DNA from: Candidatus Parcubacteria bacterium
Lineage (GTDB): Bacteria > Patescibacteriota > Minisyncoccia > Sungbacterales > SURF-37
DNA: 49,478 nucleotides
Reading direction: 5' to 3'
NCBI GenBank assembly: GCA_003599755.1
Contig: QZJO01000009.1
Coordinates: 214,362 to 263,839 of the forward strand
The notes under the pieces are model-generated. The model was not told the DNA's origin. It was given only the letters and a program-made list of their open reading frames with translations, and made no database searches. How positions within the stretch are numbered: the first letter of the stretch is position 1; each line of letters opens with the position of its first letter. Positions 35,543-43,969 of the stretch are shown one piece after another. The position numbers were made by a program, and so were the translations under genes.

Positions 35543-35884
35543 ATGGCCACGACCTCGCCCGCCGTCCCCGCGAAGCTCGAGGGCGACCTCGCTTCCTTCG
35601 CCAACAACGCATCCGCCCGCTGGGTGGACGCGTCAGGCAAGGAGCGGACTCTCACGAGGGTGCGACTGGAGTATCGGCCGTACCTCGTCGGGACCGAGGG
35701 TGCCGATCGCGATGACGTTCCGCTCGGGAACGTCATCGCGATCGACGTCGACCGCGTGGGCGGCTGCGAGAATCCCTGGAGCCAGACCGAGTTCTGGCAC
35801 CGGCGATGCTCGCACTACCCGCTCGTGGTCGCCCACTGGCGCCGTGCGCCGTGGGGCGAGCTGATCCGGCTTCGGCCGGAGTAG
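35543..35884 (+). CDS. hypothetical protein
   Basis: caggagg SD 7 nt before ATG; MATTSPAVPAKLEGDLASFANNASARWVDASGKERTLTRVRLEYRPYLVG... Confidence 0.6.
   Translation: MATTSPAVPAKLEGDLASFANNASARWVDASGKERTLTRVRLEYRPYLVGTEGADRDDVPLGNVIAIDVDRVGGCENPWSQTEFWHRRCSHYPLVVAHWRRAPWGELIRLRPE
35705..35743. repeat. perfect 17-bp inverted repeat with 5-nt loop inside a CDS
   Basis: gatcgcgatgacgttcc-gctcg-ggaacgtcatcgcgatc. Confidence 0.95.
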
Positions 35885-35939
35885 CTCGCACGTACAGGTC
35901 TTCGGAGAGCTACCTGATTCAAATGCTCTCCACCACACC

Positions 35940-36012
35940 GGCGAAGTCAGTGACTTCGCCCGCAGTTCCGAGTTTCTGGATCCGACAAGCTCACCAGAGA
36001 TTCGGAACTGCG
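35940..36012. repeat. two adjacent inverted repeats
   Basis: ggcgaagtca-g-tgacttcgcc (35940-35960); cgcagttccga (35961-35971)/tcggaactgcg (36002-36012) with inner tctgg/ccaga. Confidence 0.85.
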
Positions 36013-36021
36013 ATACTCTCT

Positions 36022-36049
36022 ATATACGTATTTTCATATACGTATTTTC
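36022..36049 (+). repeat. tandem 14-bp direct repeat atatacgtattttc x2
   Basis: Exact tandem duplication. Confidence 0.9.
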
Positions 36050-36062
36050 GAAACGATAAAAT

Positions 36063-36108
36063 GTTCACGTACTATTACTACGCTATAGCGTAGTAATAGT
36101 ACGTGAAC
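36063..36108. repeat. perfect 46-bp palindrome
   Basis: gttcacgtactattactacgcta|tagcgtagtaatagtacgtgaac, no spacer. Confidence 0.97.
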
Positions 36109-36181
36109 GATGACACGGTTTAGCACCGGGCATGGACGAAGTCGCTTTGTCGGAAAACGCATTTTTTATTACAATCGGCGC

Positions 36182-37240
36182 ATGCATGACGAGCTCAAAC
36201 ACATCGAAAACGCGGCAGAAACCGAGATCCGCGCGGCCAAGACGCTGGACGAACTCGAGGAACGGCGCATCCAGTTCCTCGGCCGCGAACGCGGAGCGCT
36301 AACCCTGATCCTGCGCCAGCTCAAGAATCTCGCGCCAGCCGAGCGCGCGAACGTCGGCAACGAGGCCAATCGCCTCCGCGAAAAAGTTGAGCGCCTGATC
36401 GACGAACACGCCGCTGTTCTGCGGAGTTCCGCCCGCGAATCCATTTTGGAGCGCGAGCGCATTGACGTCTCGCGCCCCGGCAAGCGGCCGCCGCGCGGGC
36501 ATCTGCATCCGCTGACGAAACTCATCCGCGAGATCGAGCAGATTTTCCTCTCGCTTGGATTCGCCGTGGCCGAAGGGCCGGACGTAGAGACCGAGTGGTA
36601 CAACTTCGACGCCCTCAACATCCCGGCGCACCATCCGGCGCGGGATATGTGGGATACCTTCTGGCTGCGCCAGAAAATTCCAAGCACCAAGCACCAAGAT
36701 CCAAACAAATCAAAAATAAAAAATTTAGAAACACCACGGCTGCTCTTGCGGACGCATACGAGTCCGGTGCAAGTGCGCTATATGGAGAAACACCAACCGC
36801 CGTTGCGTATCATCGCGCCCGGCGTCGTGTACCGCTACGAAGCGACCGACGTGACCCATGAGATCCAATTCCATCAGCTCGAAGGCCTGATGGTCGACCG
36901 CGATATTTCGATCGCTAATTTCAGATACGTCATCGAGCAGTTCTTCACGCGCCTGTTTGGCAAGGCCATGGAAGTCCGCCTGCGGCCCAGCTACTTCCCC
37001 TTTACCGAGCCCTCGTTTGAAGTAGACATGCGCGCCAAGGGCTCTAAGGGCGCATGGCTCGAAATTTCGGGCGCGGGCATGGTGCACCCCAACGTTTTCA
37101 AAGCGGCCGGGCTCAACCCGAAGCAATGGCAGGGGTTCGCGTTCGGCATGGGCATTGAACGGCTTGCACTTTTGAAATGGAAGATTCCTGACGTGCGCTT
37201 GTTCCATAGCGGTGATATCCGGTTTTTAAAACAATTCTGA
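36182..37240 (+). CDS. pheS: phenylalanyl-tRNA synthetase alpha subunit
   Basis: GHLHPLTKLIREIEQIFLSLGF, PARDMWDTFW, LLLRTHTSPVQVRYM, RPSYFPFTEPSFEVD, FAFGMGIERLALLKW. Confidence 0.97.
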   Translation: MHDELKHIENAAETEIRAAKTLDELEERRIQFLGRERGALTLILRQLKNLAPAERANVGNEANRLREKVERLIDEHAAVLRSSARESILERERIDVSRPGKRPPRGHLHPLTKLIREIEQIFLSLGFAVAEGPDVETEWYNFDALNIPAHHPARDMWDTFWLRQKIPSTKHQDPNKSKIKNLETPRLLLRTHTSPVQVRYMEKHQPPLRIIAPGVVYRYEATDVTHEIQFHQLEGLMVDRDISIANFRYVIEQFFTRLFGKAMEVRLRPSYFPFTEPSFEVDMRAKGSKGAWLEISGAGMVHPNVFKAAGLNPKQWQGFAFGMGIERLALLKWKIPDVRLFHSGDIRFLKQF

Positions 37241-37266
37241 GGTCTCGAAACTGATTGAACGGAATT

Positions 37267-38058
37267 ATGGACATTTTTCTTCTCGCAGTCGCGGTTTTCG
37301 CTCCCGTTATTTTCTATCTCATCGTTCTCATATCTACTCGCCGGAGGGTGAATGCCGTAGGACACGATCTTATCCTTATTCCGATCTTGAGCGCCGTGGC
37401 CATGGTGGTCGGCATGCTTTTAATTCCGGACATCCGCGACGTACTGTCTTGCGGATCATTTACCGCAGAAGACATCTCCGCGTTTGTCCGCGAAACTACC
37501 GCCAAAACCTACGGCGGTTGGATACTCGTTGCGCTGGGCACGGGAACGTTTCTTGCCGCCCTTCTCTATGCGTGGATTATGTTCTTTCGCCGAAAAGACA
37601 GAATGTATCTCGCTATCGGTATCGCATTCTTGGGGCTCGCGCTATTATCTGCTCTCATGATGAGCTTGCTGCAGACGGCACGCGCATCGTCGCCTGACGC
37701 TCGGCGCATTTCGACGCTCAAGCAGGCGCAGTTAGCTCTGGAACTCTATGCGGATGATAACGACGGCATGTATCCTATCGTCATCGATGACACTACGGCA
37801 AACGCGCGTTGGCAGGCCCTCAGAGCGAATCTTACGCCTCATTACATCCCCGACCTTCCGGACGATCGGTGCTATGCGACGGCGCCCGGCAGGCAATATG
37901 ATTACCGCAGCGATGCGGCCGGCACTGCGTATGTACTCCGAGCGCTTCTGCAAGATCCAAATATGATTGCGTTGTCCATCAATGAGCTGGATGGTGACGT
38001 ACTCGATATGTGGTGCGGCGAACCAGAAAAAGAAATCGAATATTGCCTTGCGCCATAA
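37267..38058 (+). CDS. membrane protein with C-terminal pilin-like segment
   Basis: Multiple TMs then DARRISTLKQAQLALELYADDNDGMYPIV. Confidence 0.65.
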   Translation: MDIFLLAVAVFAPVIFYLIVLISTRRRVNAVGHDLILIPILSAVAMVVGMLLIPDIRDVLSCGSFTAEDISAFVRETTAKTYGGWILVALGTGTFLAALLYAWIMFFRRKDRMYLAIGIAFLGLALLSALMMSLLQTARASSPDARRISTLKQAQLALELYADDNDGMYPIVIDDTTANARWQALRANLTPHYIPDLPDDRCYATAPGRQYDYRSDAAGTAYVLRALLQDPNMIALSINELDGDVLDMWCGEPEKEIEYCLAP

Positions 38059-38096
38059 ACGTTTACTCGAATGACGCGGCGAATCATTCTACAGCA

Positions 38097-40178
38097 ATGA
38101 AATTTTCCTACGCCTGGCTCAAGGAATTCGCGAAACTCAAAGAATCGCCCGAAGCGCTGGCGGAGTTTTTGACTCTACGCGCGTTCGAGGTTGAAACGAT
38201 CGCCAAGACCGGCAAGGATTGGGCCCTCGATATCAAGCTCCTTCCCAACCGCGCCGCGGATGCCTCCGGCCATGTCGGCATGGCGCGCGAGATCGCGGCT
38301 TTAAAAAATTCGAAATTTGCCGCGCCGACAACGAAAATCACCGAGGCGAAAGAGCCGGCAAAAAACGCAGTCGGCGTCCGCATCGAGAACAAAACCGACT
38401 GTCCCCGCTATACCGCGCGCGTCATGCGCGGCGTGAAGGTCGGGCCGTCACCCGCATGGCTCCGCGAACGCCTGGAAACGTGCGGCATCCAGAGCATCTC
38501 AAACGTCGTGGATGCGGCCAACTTCGTCATGCTCGAACTTGGCCAGCCGCTCCACGCGTTTGACGCGAAAAAGCTCAACGGCGGCATCACCGTGCGCCGC
38601 GCCAAACAAGGCGAGAAGCTCGAAGCGCTCGACGACAAAACCTACGCGCTGAATCCCGAAATCCTCGTGATCGCTGACGACGCGGGCGCGATCGCCATCG
38701 CCGGCATCAAGGGCGGCAAAGCATCGGGCGTGCACCAGGGTACGACCGACCTCGTGCTCGAATCCGCGAATTTCGATCCGGTGCGCATCCGCATCGCGTC
38801 CCAGCGGCTCAATCTCAAAACCGACGCGTCGTGGCGCTTTGAACGCGGCCAAGATCCGAATCAAACCGCGCTGGCAGTAGATCGGCTTGCCGCGCTGATC
38901 CAAAACATCGCCGGCGGCGATATTCTTACCGGCCGCGCGGATCAGTACCCCGCGCCCGCCAAACCAAAAACCATTCTTTTGCGCGCGGCGTATTTGGAAC
39001 GGCTTTCGGGCATGGTCATACCGGCTAGATTCATTGCCAATGCGCTCGGCCGCATCGGCTGCCGCATCAAGAAACAGTCCAAAGACGGCTGGATGATCGA
39101 AGCGCCGACCCAGCGGCAGGATCTGGCCATTGAAGAAGATCTCATCGAAGAGATCGTGCGCCTCTGGGGCTATGACAAGATCAAGGCCGTCGCTCCGCGC
39201 ATTCCCCTTGCTCCGAGCCCGCTTGCCGAGGAAGAGGCCGAAAGCCGGCAATGGCGCGAACGCGTCCGCGACCTCTTCGTTGCCGCGGGTTTTACCGAGA
39301 ACTACCAGTACCATTTCACCGGCGAAAAATTGCTCGCGGCCTTCGGCGTCTCTGCCGAGCGGCTCTTGGAGCTGGAGAATCCGGCCAGCGCCGAGTTCAC
39401 CCACCTGGCGAACCATCCGGCGCATCGCCTCGTGTGGCACGCGGCCGAAAATCTCCGCCATGCCGAGCGCGTCGCGCTCTTTGCCGTAACCAAAGGGTTC
39501 GAGCGCCGCGATAATCCGACGCCCGCCAAGCCCGCGGATGAAACGTCCTATCTCGCCGCCGTGATCGCGACCAAACAGGACCGCACGCCGCGCCAGGAAG
39601 AGGCGTTTCTCGGGCTCAAAGGCGCGCTCGATGAAGTCCTCGAACGACTCGGCATAGCTGACCATTGGTATGATGACGCGCTCACCGTCGGCGAGCGCGC
39701 GGCATTTCCCGCGATGCATCCCTACCGCGCGGCCAAGATCATGGCCGGCGAGCAGGCGGTGGGAATGTTCGCCGAATTGCATCCGGATGTCGCCGAACGG
39801 CTCAAACTCAAGGGCCGCGCCGCGTTTGCTCAGATCCGGCTTGATGCATTGGCCCGCGCGGCCGAAGAAGAATATTCCTTCACCGCACCGCCCAAATTCC
39901 CCGCCGTCGTGCGCGACTTGGCGGTGGTCGTGCCGTCCGACGTGCGCGCCGACGATGTGGAAGAAATCATCCAGGCCGCCGGCGGGAAGCTTCTGGCCGA
40001 TACCGACCTTTTCGATTACTTTGAGAGTGACGAGCTCGCGGCCGAAGGCAAAAAATCCCTCGCGTTCCACCTCGTATTCCAATCGCCCGAGCGCACGCTC
40101 ACCGACGCGGAAGTATCCAAAGCATTAGCCGCAATCAGCGCCGTACTGACCGAGAAGGACTGGGAAATGCGGACATAA
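38097..40178 (+). CDS. pheT: phenylalanyl-tRNA synthetase beta subunit
   Basis: MKFSYAWLKEFAKLKESPEALAEFLTLRAFEVE...; B3/B4, B5 and FDX-ACB domain motifs (KFPAVVRDLAVVV). Confidence 0.96.
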   Translation: MKFSYAWLKEFAKLKESPEALAEFLTLRAFEVETIAKTGKDWALDIKLLPNRAADASGHVGMAREIAALKNSKFAAPTTKITEAKEPAKNAVGVRIENKTDCPRYTARVMRGVKVGPSPAWLRERLETCGIQSISNVVDAANFVMLELGQPLHAFDAKKLNGGITVRRAKQGEKLEALDDKTYALNPEILVIADDAGAIAIAGIKGGKASGVHQGTTDLVLESANFDPVRIRIASQRLNLKTDASWRFERGQDPNQTALAVDRLAALIQNIAGGDILTGRADQYPAPAKPKTILLRAAYLERLSGMVIPARFIANALGRIGCRIKKQSKDGWMIEAPTQRQDLAIEEDLIEEIVRLWGYDKIKAVAPRIPLAPSPLAEEEAESRQWRERVRDLFVAAGFTENYQYHFTGEKLLAAFGVSAERLLELENPASAEFTHLANHPAHRLVWHAAENLRHAERVALFAVTKGFERRDNPTPAKPADETSYLAAVIATKQDRTPRQEEAFLGLKGALDEVLERLGIADHWYDDALTVGERAAFPAMHPYRAAKIMAGEQAVGMFAELHPDVAERLKLKGRAAFAQIRLDALARAAEEEYSFTAPPKFPAVVRDLAVVVPSDVRADDVEEIIQAAGGKLLADTDLFDYFESDELAAEGKKSLAFHLVFQSPERTLTDAEVSKALAAISAVLTEKDWEMRT

Positions 40179-40344
40179 TTCCGCTTGTATCCCGGTCCGA
40201 AATCTGCTACGCTAGAAACGTGTTCAATCGAGAAACGGGCGCTTAAATACTTGAAGTTTCACCATCCGTCCCGATCGTTCCGGGACGGCATTCGTGTTAA
40301 ATTCTGCGCAAGATTGAGAATCATAATCAGACGTATTAAAAGAG

Positions 40345-40434
40345 ATGGCTAAAGCGGAGGAAAACAAAGCAACGCTCGCAGGGCCTTCGGGCATCACCGG
40401 AAAAGCCAGCCCCGTTAGAAACTACCCCGCATAG
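40345..40434 (+). CDS. 29-aa candidate leader ORF upstream of gyrB
   Basis: MAKAEENKATLAGPSGITGKASPVRNYPA; not in the supplied track (below size cutoff). Confidence 0.35.
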   Translation: MAKAEENKATLAGPSGITGKASPVRNYPA

Positions 40435-40457
40435 ATCTACGAAATCCTAAGAACGCC

Positions 40458-42527
40458 ATGGCTAATAAAGCCCAAGCAAAATCCAATATCGAAAAAGTTT
40501 CTAACGGGGCCAGCTACACCGCCAAGGACATCTATGTCTTGGAGGGGCTTGATCCTGTCCGCAAACGGCCGGGCATGTATATCGGCTCGACCGGCATCGA
40601 CGGGCTGCATCATTTGATTTGGGAAGTCGTGGACAACTCGATCGACGAGGCCATGGCCGGTTTTGCCAAGAACATCGCCATCACCCTGTTACCGCAAAAC
40701 CGCGTCATGGTAGTGGACGACGGCCGCGGCATCCCGGTCGAGACGCATGCCCAGACCAAAAAGTCAGCGCTCGAGACGGTCATGACCACGCTCCATGCCG
40801 GCGGCAAATTCGGCGGCGAATCGTATAAAGTCGCCGCAGGCCTTCACGGCGTGGGCGTATCGGTAGTCAACGCCCTTTCGACCTGGCTCAAGGCCGAGGT
40901 CTGCCGCGACGGCAACCAATACGTCCAAGAATACAAGCGCGGCAAGCCAGCGGGCGCGGTCAAGAAAGTCGGCAAATGCAAAGGCTCGGGCACGGCGGTG
41001 ACATTTGAGCCAGACCCGGAAATTTTCCACGAAATCCGCTTTGACTGGGACCGCATCCTCGAACGCCTCCGCCAGCAGGCGTATCTGACCAAAGGTATTA
41101 CCCTGATGCTCCGCGACGAGCGCGAGGCGGGCAAAGCCAAAGACGGCTCCCCGCTCGTTCCGTCCTATACGTTTTCATTCGAGGGCGGCATCGTTTCATA
41201 CGTTCAGTATTTGAATCGCAACGAAAAACCAAAGCACCAGAAAATTTTCTATGTGGAAAAGGAAACCGCGGTCAACGGCGGGCGCAAAATTCTCGTGGAA
41301 GCCGCATTCCAGTACACCGAAGACATCCAGGGCAAGGAGCTCTCGTTTGCGAACCACGTGCATACGCCCGAAGGCGGCATGCACCTGACCGGCTTTCGCA
41401 CCGCGCTGACGCGCATGCTCAACGACTATGCCAAGAAAAACAGCTACTTCAAGAAAGACGACGAAACGCTGACCGGCGAAGACGTGCGCGAAGGCATTAC
41501 CGCGGTCATCTCGGTAAAGCTCCAAGAAGCGCAGTTCGAAGGGCAGACCAAGGCCAAGCTCGGCAATCCTGAAGCCCGCACGGCCGTGGAATCCGTAGTG
41601 GCCGAAGCGCTCGAAGATTACCTTGAACAGAATCCTACGGATGCCGAGGCCATCATCGGCCAGGCACTCCTCGCTCAAAAAGCGCGCAAAGCCGCAAAGG
41701 CAGCCAAGGAAACGGTGCTCCGGAAAGGCGCCTTGGAAGGCATGACGCTGCCGGGCAAACTCGCCGACTGCCAGACGAAGAATCCCGAGGAAGCGGAACT
41801 CTTCATTGTCGAGGGCGACTCGGCCGGCGGATCGGCCAAATCCGCGCGCGACCGCAAGTTTCAGGCCATCCTGCCGCTGCGCGGCAAAATTTTGAATGTC
41901 GAAAAAGCACGCTTGGACCGAGCGCTCACCTTCGATGCCATCAAGGCGCTCATCATTGCGCTGGGCGCGGCGATCGGCGAGGAATTCGACGAGGCAAAAC
42001 TGCGGTACCACCGCATCATCATCGCGACCGATGCCGACGTGGACGGCGCGCACATCCGCACGCTCTTGCTCACGCTCTTTTTCCGCTATTTCCCGATTGT
42101 GATCGAACGCGGATTCCTCTATATCGCTCAACCGCCGCTCTACAAACTGCAGGCGGGGAAAACCATCCGCTACGCGTATTCGGATCCGGAAAAGGACCGC
42201 GTCATTGCCGAGCTGCAGAAACTGAAAAGCGCCAAGGGCCAAAAAGCCGAAGTCGAGGAGGCAAAAGACGAGTCGGCCGAAGATATTTCATCCGACCAAA
42301 AAATCAAAGGCATATCCGTGCAGCGGTACAAGGGCTTGGGCGAGATGAACCCGTCCGAACTCTGGGAGACGACCATGGATCCGACGCAGCGCGTCATGCG
42401 CCAGGTTGCAGTCGCGGATGCGGCCGAGGCCGACCGCATTTTCGATATTCTCATGGGCGATGAGGTGCTGCCGCGAAAGAAATTTATCGAGACGCATGCC
42501 AAGACGGTGAAGAATCTCGATATTTAG
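40458..42527 (+). CDS. gyrB: DNA gyrase subunit B
   Basis: YVLEGLDPVRKRPGMYIGSTG, VVDNSIDEAMAG, LHAGGKFGGESYKVAAGLHGVGVSVVNALS, EGDSAGGSAKSARDRKFQAILPLRGKILNVEKA, RYKGLGEMNPSELWETTMDP. Confidence 0.97.
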   Translation: MANKAQAKSNIEKVSNGASYTAKDIYVLEGLDPVRKRPGMYIGSTGIDGLHHLIWEVVDNSIDEAMAGFAKNIAITLLPQNRVMVVDDGRGIPVETHAQTKKSALETVMTTLHAGGKFGGESYKVAAGLHGVGVSVVNALSTWLKAEVCRDGNQYVQEYKRGKPAGAVKKVGKCKGSGTAVTFEPDPEIFHEIRFDWDRILERLRQQAYLTKGITLMLRDEREAGKAKDGSPLVPSYTFSFEGGIVSYVQYLNRNEKPKHQKIFYVEKETAVNGGRKILVEAAFQYTEDIQGKELSFANHVHTPEGGMHLTGFRTALTRMLNDYAKKNSYFKKDDETLTGEDVREGITAVISVKLQEAQFEGQTKAKLGNPEARTAVESVVAEALEDYLEQNPTDAEAIIGQALLAQKARKAAKAAKETVLRKGALEGMTLPGKLADCQTKNPEEAELFIVEGDSAGGSAKSARDRKFQAILPLRGKILNVEKARLDRALTFDAIKALIIALGAAIGEEFDEAKLRYHRIIIATDADVDGAHIRTLLLTLFFRYFPIVIERGFLYIAQPPLYKLQAGKTIRYAYSDPEKDRVIAELQKLKSAKGQKAEVEEAKDESAEDISSDQKIKGISVQRYKGLGEMNPSELWETTMDPTQRVMRQVAVADAAEADRIFDILMGDEVLPRKKFIETHAKTVKNLDI

Positions 42528-42529
42528 AT

Positions 42530-42585
42530 ACCGAAGCACCAAGTACCAAACTGGGTTTGGATATTGGAATTTGGGATTTCCATAG
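42530..42585 (+). repeat. Parcubacteria-style CCAAGxACCAA / TTGGATATTGGAATTTGGGATTT interspersed repeat
   Basis: gaagcaccaagtaccaaactgggtttggatattggaatttgggatttcc; related sequence in pheS at about 36675-36730. Confidence 0.6.
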
Positions 42586-42638
42586 CGTTGGTGATACGCT
42601 CGAAGCACGCGGTTTCGCGTTACCAGGAGGAAGAGGAA

Positions 42639-42995
42639 GTGGTGAAAGCAAAGGCCGTCTCACTCCCGGAGATCTACGTCGAGATCCTCCAGTTCGCCCG
42701 CCGATCGCCGGAGCGCATGAGAAGCGAACTCGTGCTCTTCGTCATCGCCGCCGGGTGCACCCTGCAGGACCGCAGCGGGGCCTGGGCTCCCCCGCTCAAC
42801 GCCGAGCGGGAACTGGTGGACTTTTGGCAGAACAAGATTCTGCCTCAGATCGACCGTCACGCGCTCTCGCCCGACGGCGCCCGCCGAACGATCCTCGAGC
42901 TCATGCGGCGCCTCATCGAGGTCCTTGAAGATCTCGACCGCGGGGCCCGCATCGCCAGCGCGACGGCCGGCAACGGCGCGCACGCGCTCACCTAG
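42639..42995 (+). CDS. hypothetical protein (GTG start)
   Basis: aggagg at 42625-42630; VVKAKAVSLPEIYVEILQFARRSPERMRSELVLFVIAAG... Confidence 0.6.
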   Translation: MVKAKAVSLPEIYVEILQFARRSPERMRSELVLFVIAAGCTLQDRSGAWAPPLNAERELVDFWQNKILPQIDRHALSPDGARRTILELMRRLIEVLEDLDRGARIASATAGNGAHALT

Positions 42996-43003
42996 ATCCT
43001 CGC

Positions 43004-43030
43004 ACCCCGGCAGCCGCTGGCTGCCGGGGT
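43004..43030 (+). terminator. hairpin accccggcagcc-gct-ggctgccggggt
   Basis: 12-bp perfect stem after the stop at 42995. Confidence 0.8.
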
Positions 43031-43129
43031 CACATTTTTGGGGCAATACCCCCATCGTCTTGACACCTCCCTGGACGAGCGTATCATTGGGAAAAAGGCC
43101 TGCGGGCCTTTTAAAAATTCAGAAACGCC

Positions 43130-43318
43130 ATGTTCGAGGGAGTACTCACGTATCTGCGCGAGGCGCGCACAGAGATCCGTAAGGTCTCGTGGCCGACGCG
43201 CCAGCAAACGATCCGTTACACGATCGCGGTGATTGTCATGAGTTTGGTCGTCGCCGCGTTCCTCGGCGGACTCGATTTCGTATTTAGAACCATATTGAAT
43301 CGCGTGCTGCTCCGCTAG
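43130..43318 (+). CDS. secE: preprotein translocase subunit SecE
   Basis: VLTYLREARTEIRKVSWPTRQQTIRYTIAVIVMSLVVAAFLGGLDFVF; upstream of nusG. Confidence 0.93.
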   Translation: MFEGVLTYLREARTEIRKVSWPTRQQTIRYTIAVIVMSLVVAAFLGGLDFVFRTILNRVLLR

Positions 43319-43358
43319 GGCCGTAGCCGAGCGGCGCCGAACGCGATTCCGCTTTTTT

Positions 43359-43904
43359 ATGCCAAAACAAACATCGGAATTCGGGCGCAACTGGTATGCG
43401 GTGCATACCTATTCGGGCTACGAGGACGCGGTCGCGCGGAATTTGCGCCAGCGCATCGAGTCCATGGGCATGGAGGACAAAATTTTCACGGTCCTGGTAC
43501 CGACCGAGAAAAAAATCCGCATCAAAAACGGCAAGCGCCGAGTCTTGGAGGAAAAGGTATATCCCGGCTATGTCCTCGTGGAAATGGTCGTGACGGACGA
43601 CTCGTGGTACGTGGTGCGCAATACCCCCCGCGTCACGGGATTCGTCGGCTCCGGCACGACGCCCACGCCGCTTTCGCCCGAAGAAATCGCCGATTTGCAA
43701 AAGCGCATGGGCGTTGAGGAGCCGAAATTCAAGCTCGATGTCTCGGTTGGCGACGCGGTAAAGATCACCGATGGACCGTTCAAGGATTTCGACGGCAAAA
43801 TTTCCGAATTCGACGAAGAAAAAGGCAAAGTGAAAGTACTCGTCTCCATGTTCGGCCGCAATACGCCGGTGGAGCTCGACTCGCTGCAGATCAAAAAGCT
43901 CTAG
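43359..43904 (+). CDS. nusG: transcription termination/antitermination protein NusG
   Basis: NWYAVHTYSGYEDAVARNLRQRIES..., YPGYVLVEMVVTDDSWYVVRNTPRVTGFVG, KOW domain. Confidence 0.97.
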   Translation: MPKQTSEFGRNWYAVHTYSGYEDAVARNLRQRIESMGMEDKIFTVLVPTEKKIRIKNGKRRVLEEKVYPGYVLVEMVVTDDSWYVVRNTPRVTGFVGSGTTPTPLSPEEIADLQKRMGVEEPKFKLDVSVGDAVKITDGPFKDFDGKISEFDEEKGKVKVLVSMFGRNTPVELDSLQIKKL

Positions 43905-43969
43905 CGCACCACGCGGAAGTTTTCCCCGTCGCGCGCCGAATTTCAGTGCCGAAGGAGTATACTGGATCC

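Noticed and set aside
38499-40082. 527-aa minus-strand ORF opposite pheT
   Set aside because: Antisense shadow of pheT with no recognisable motif
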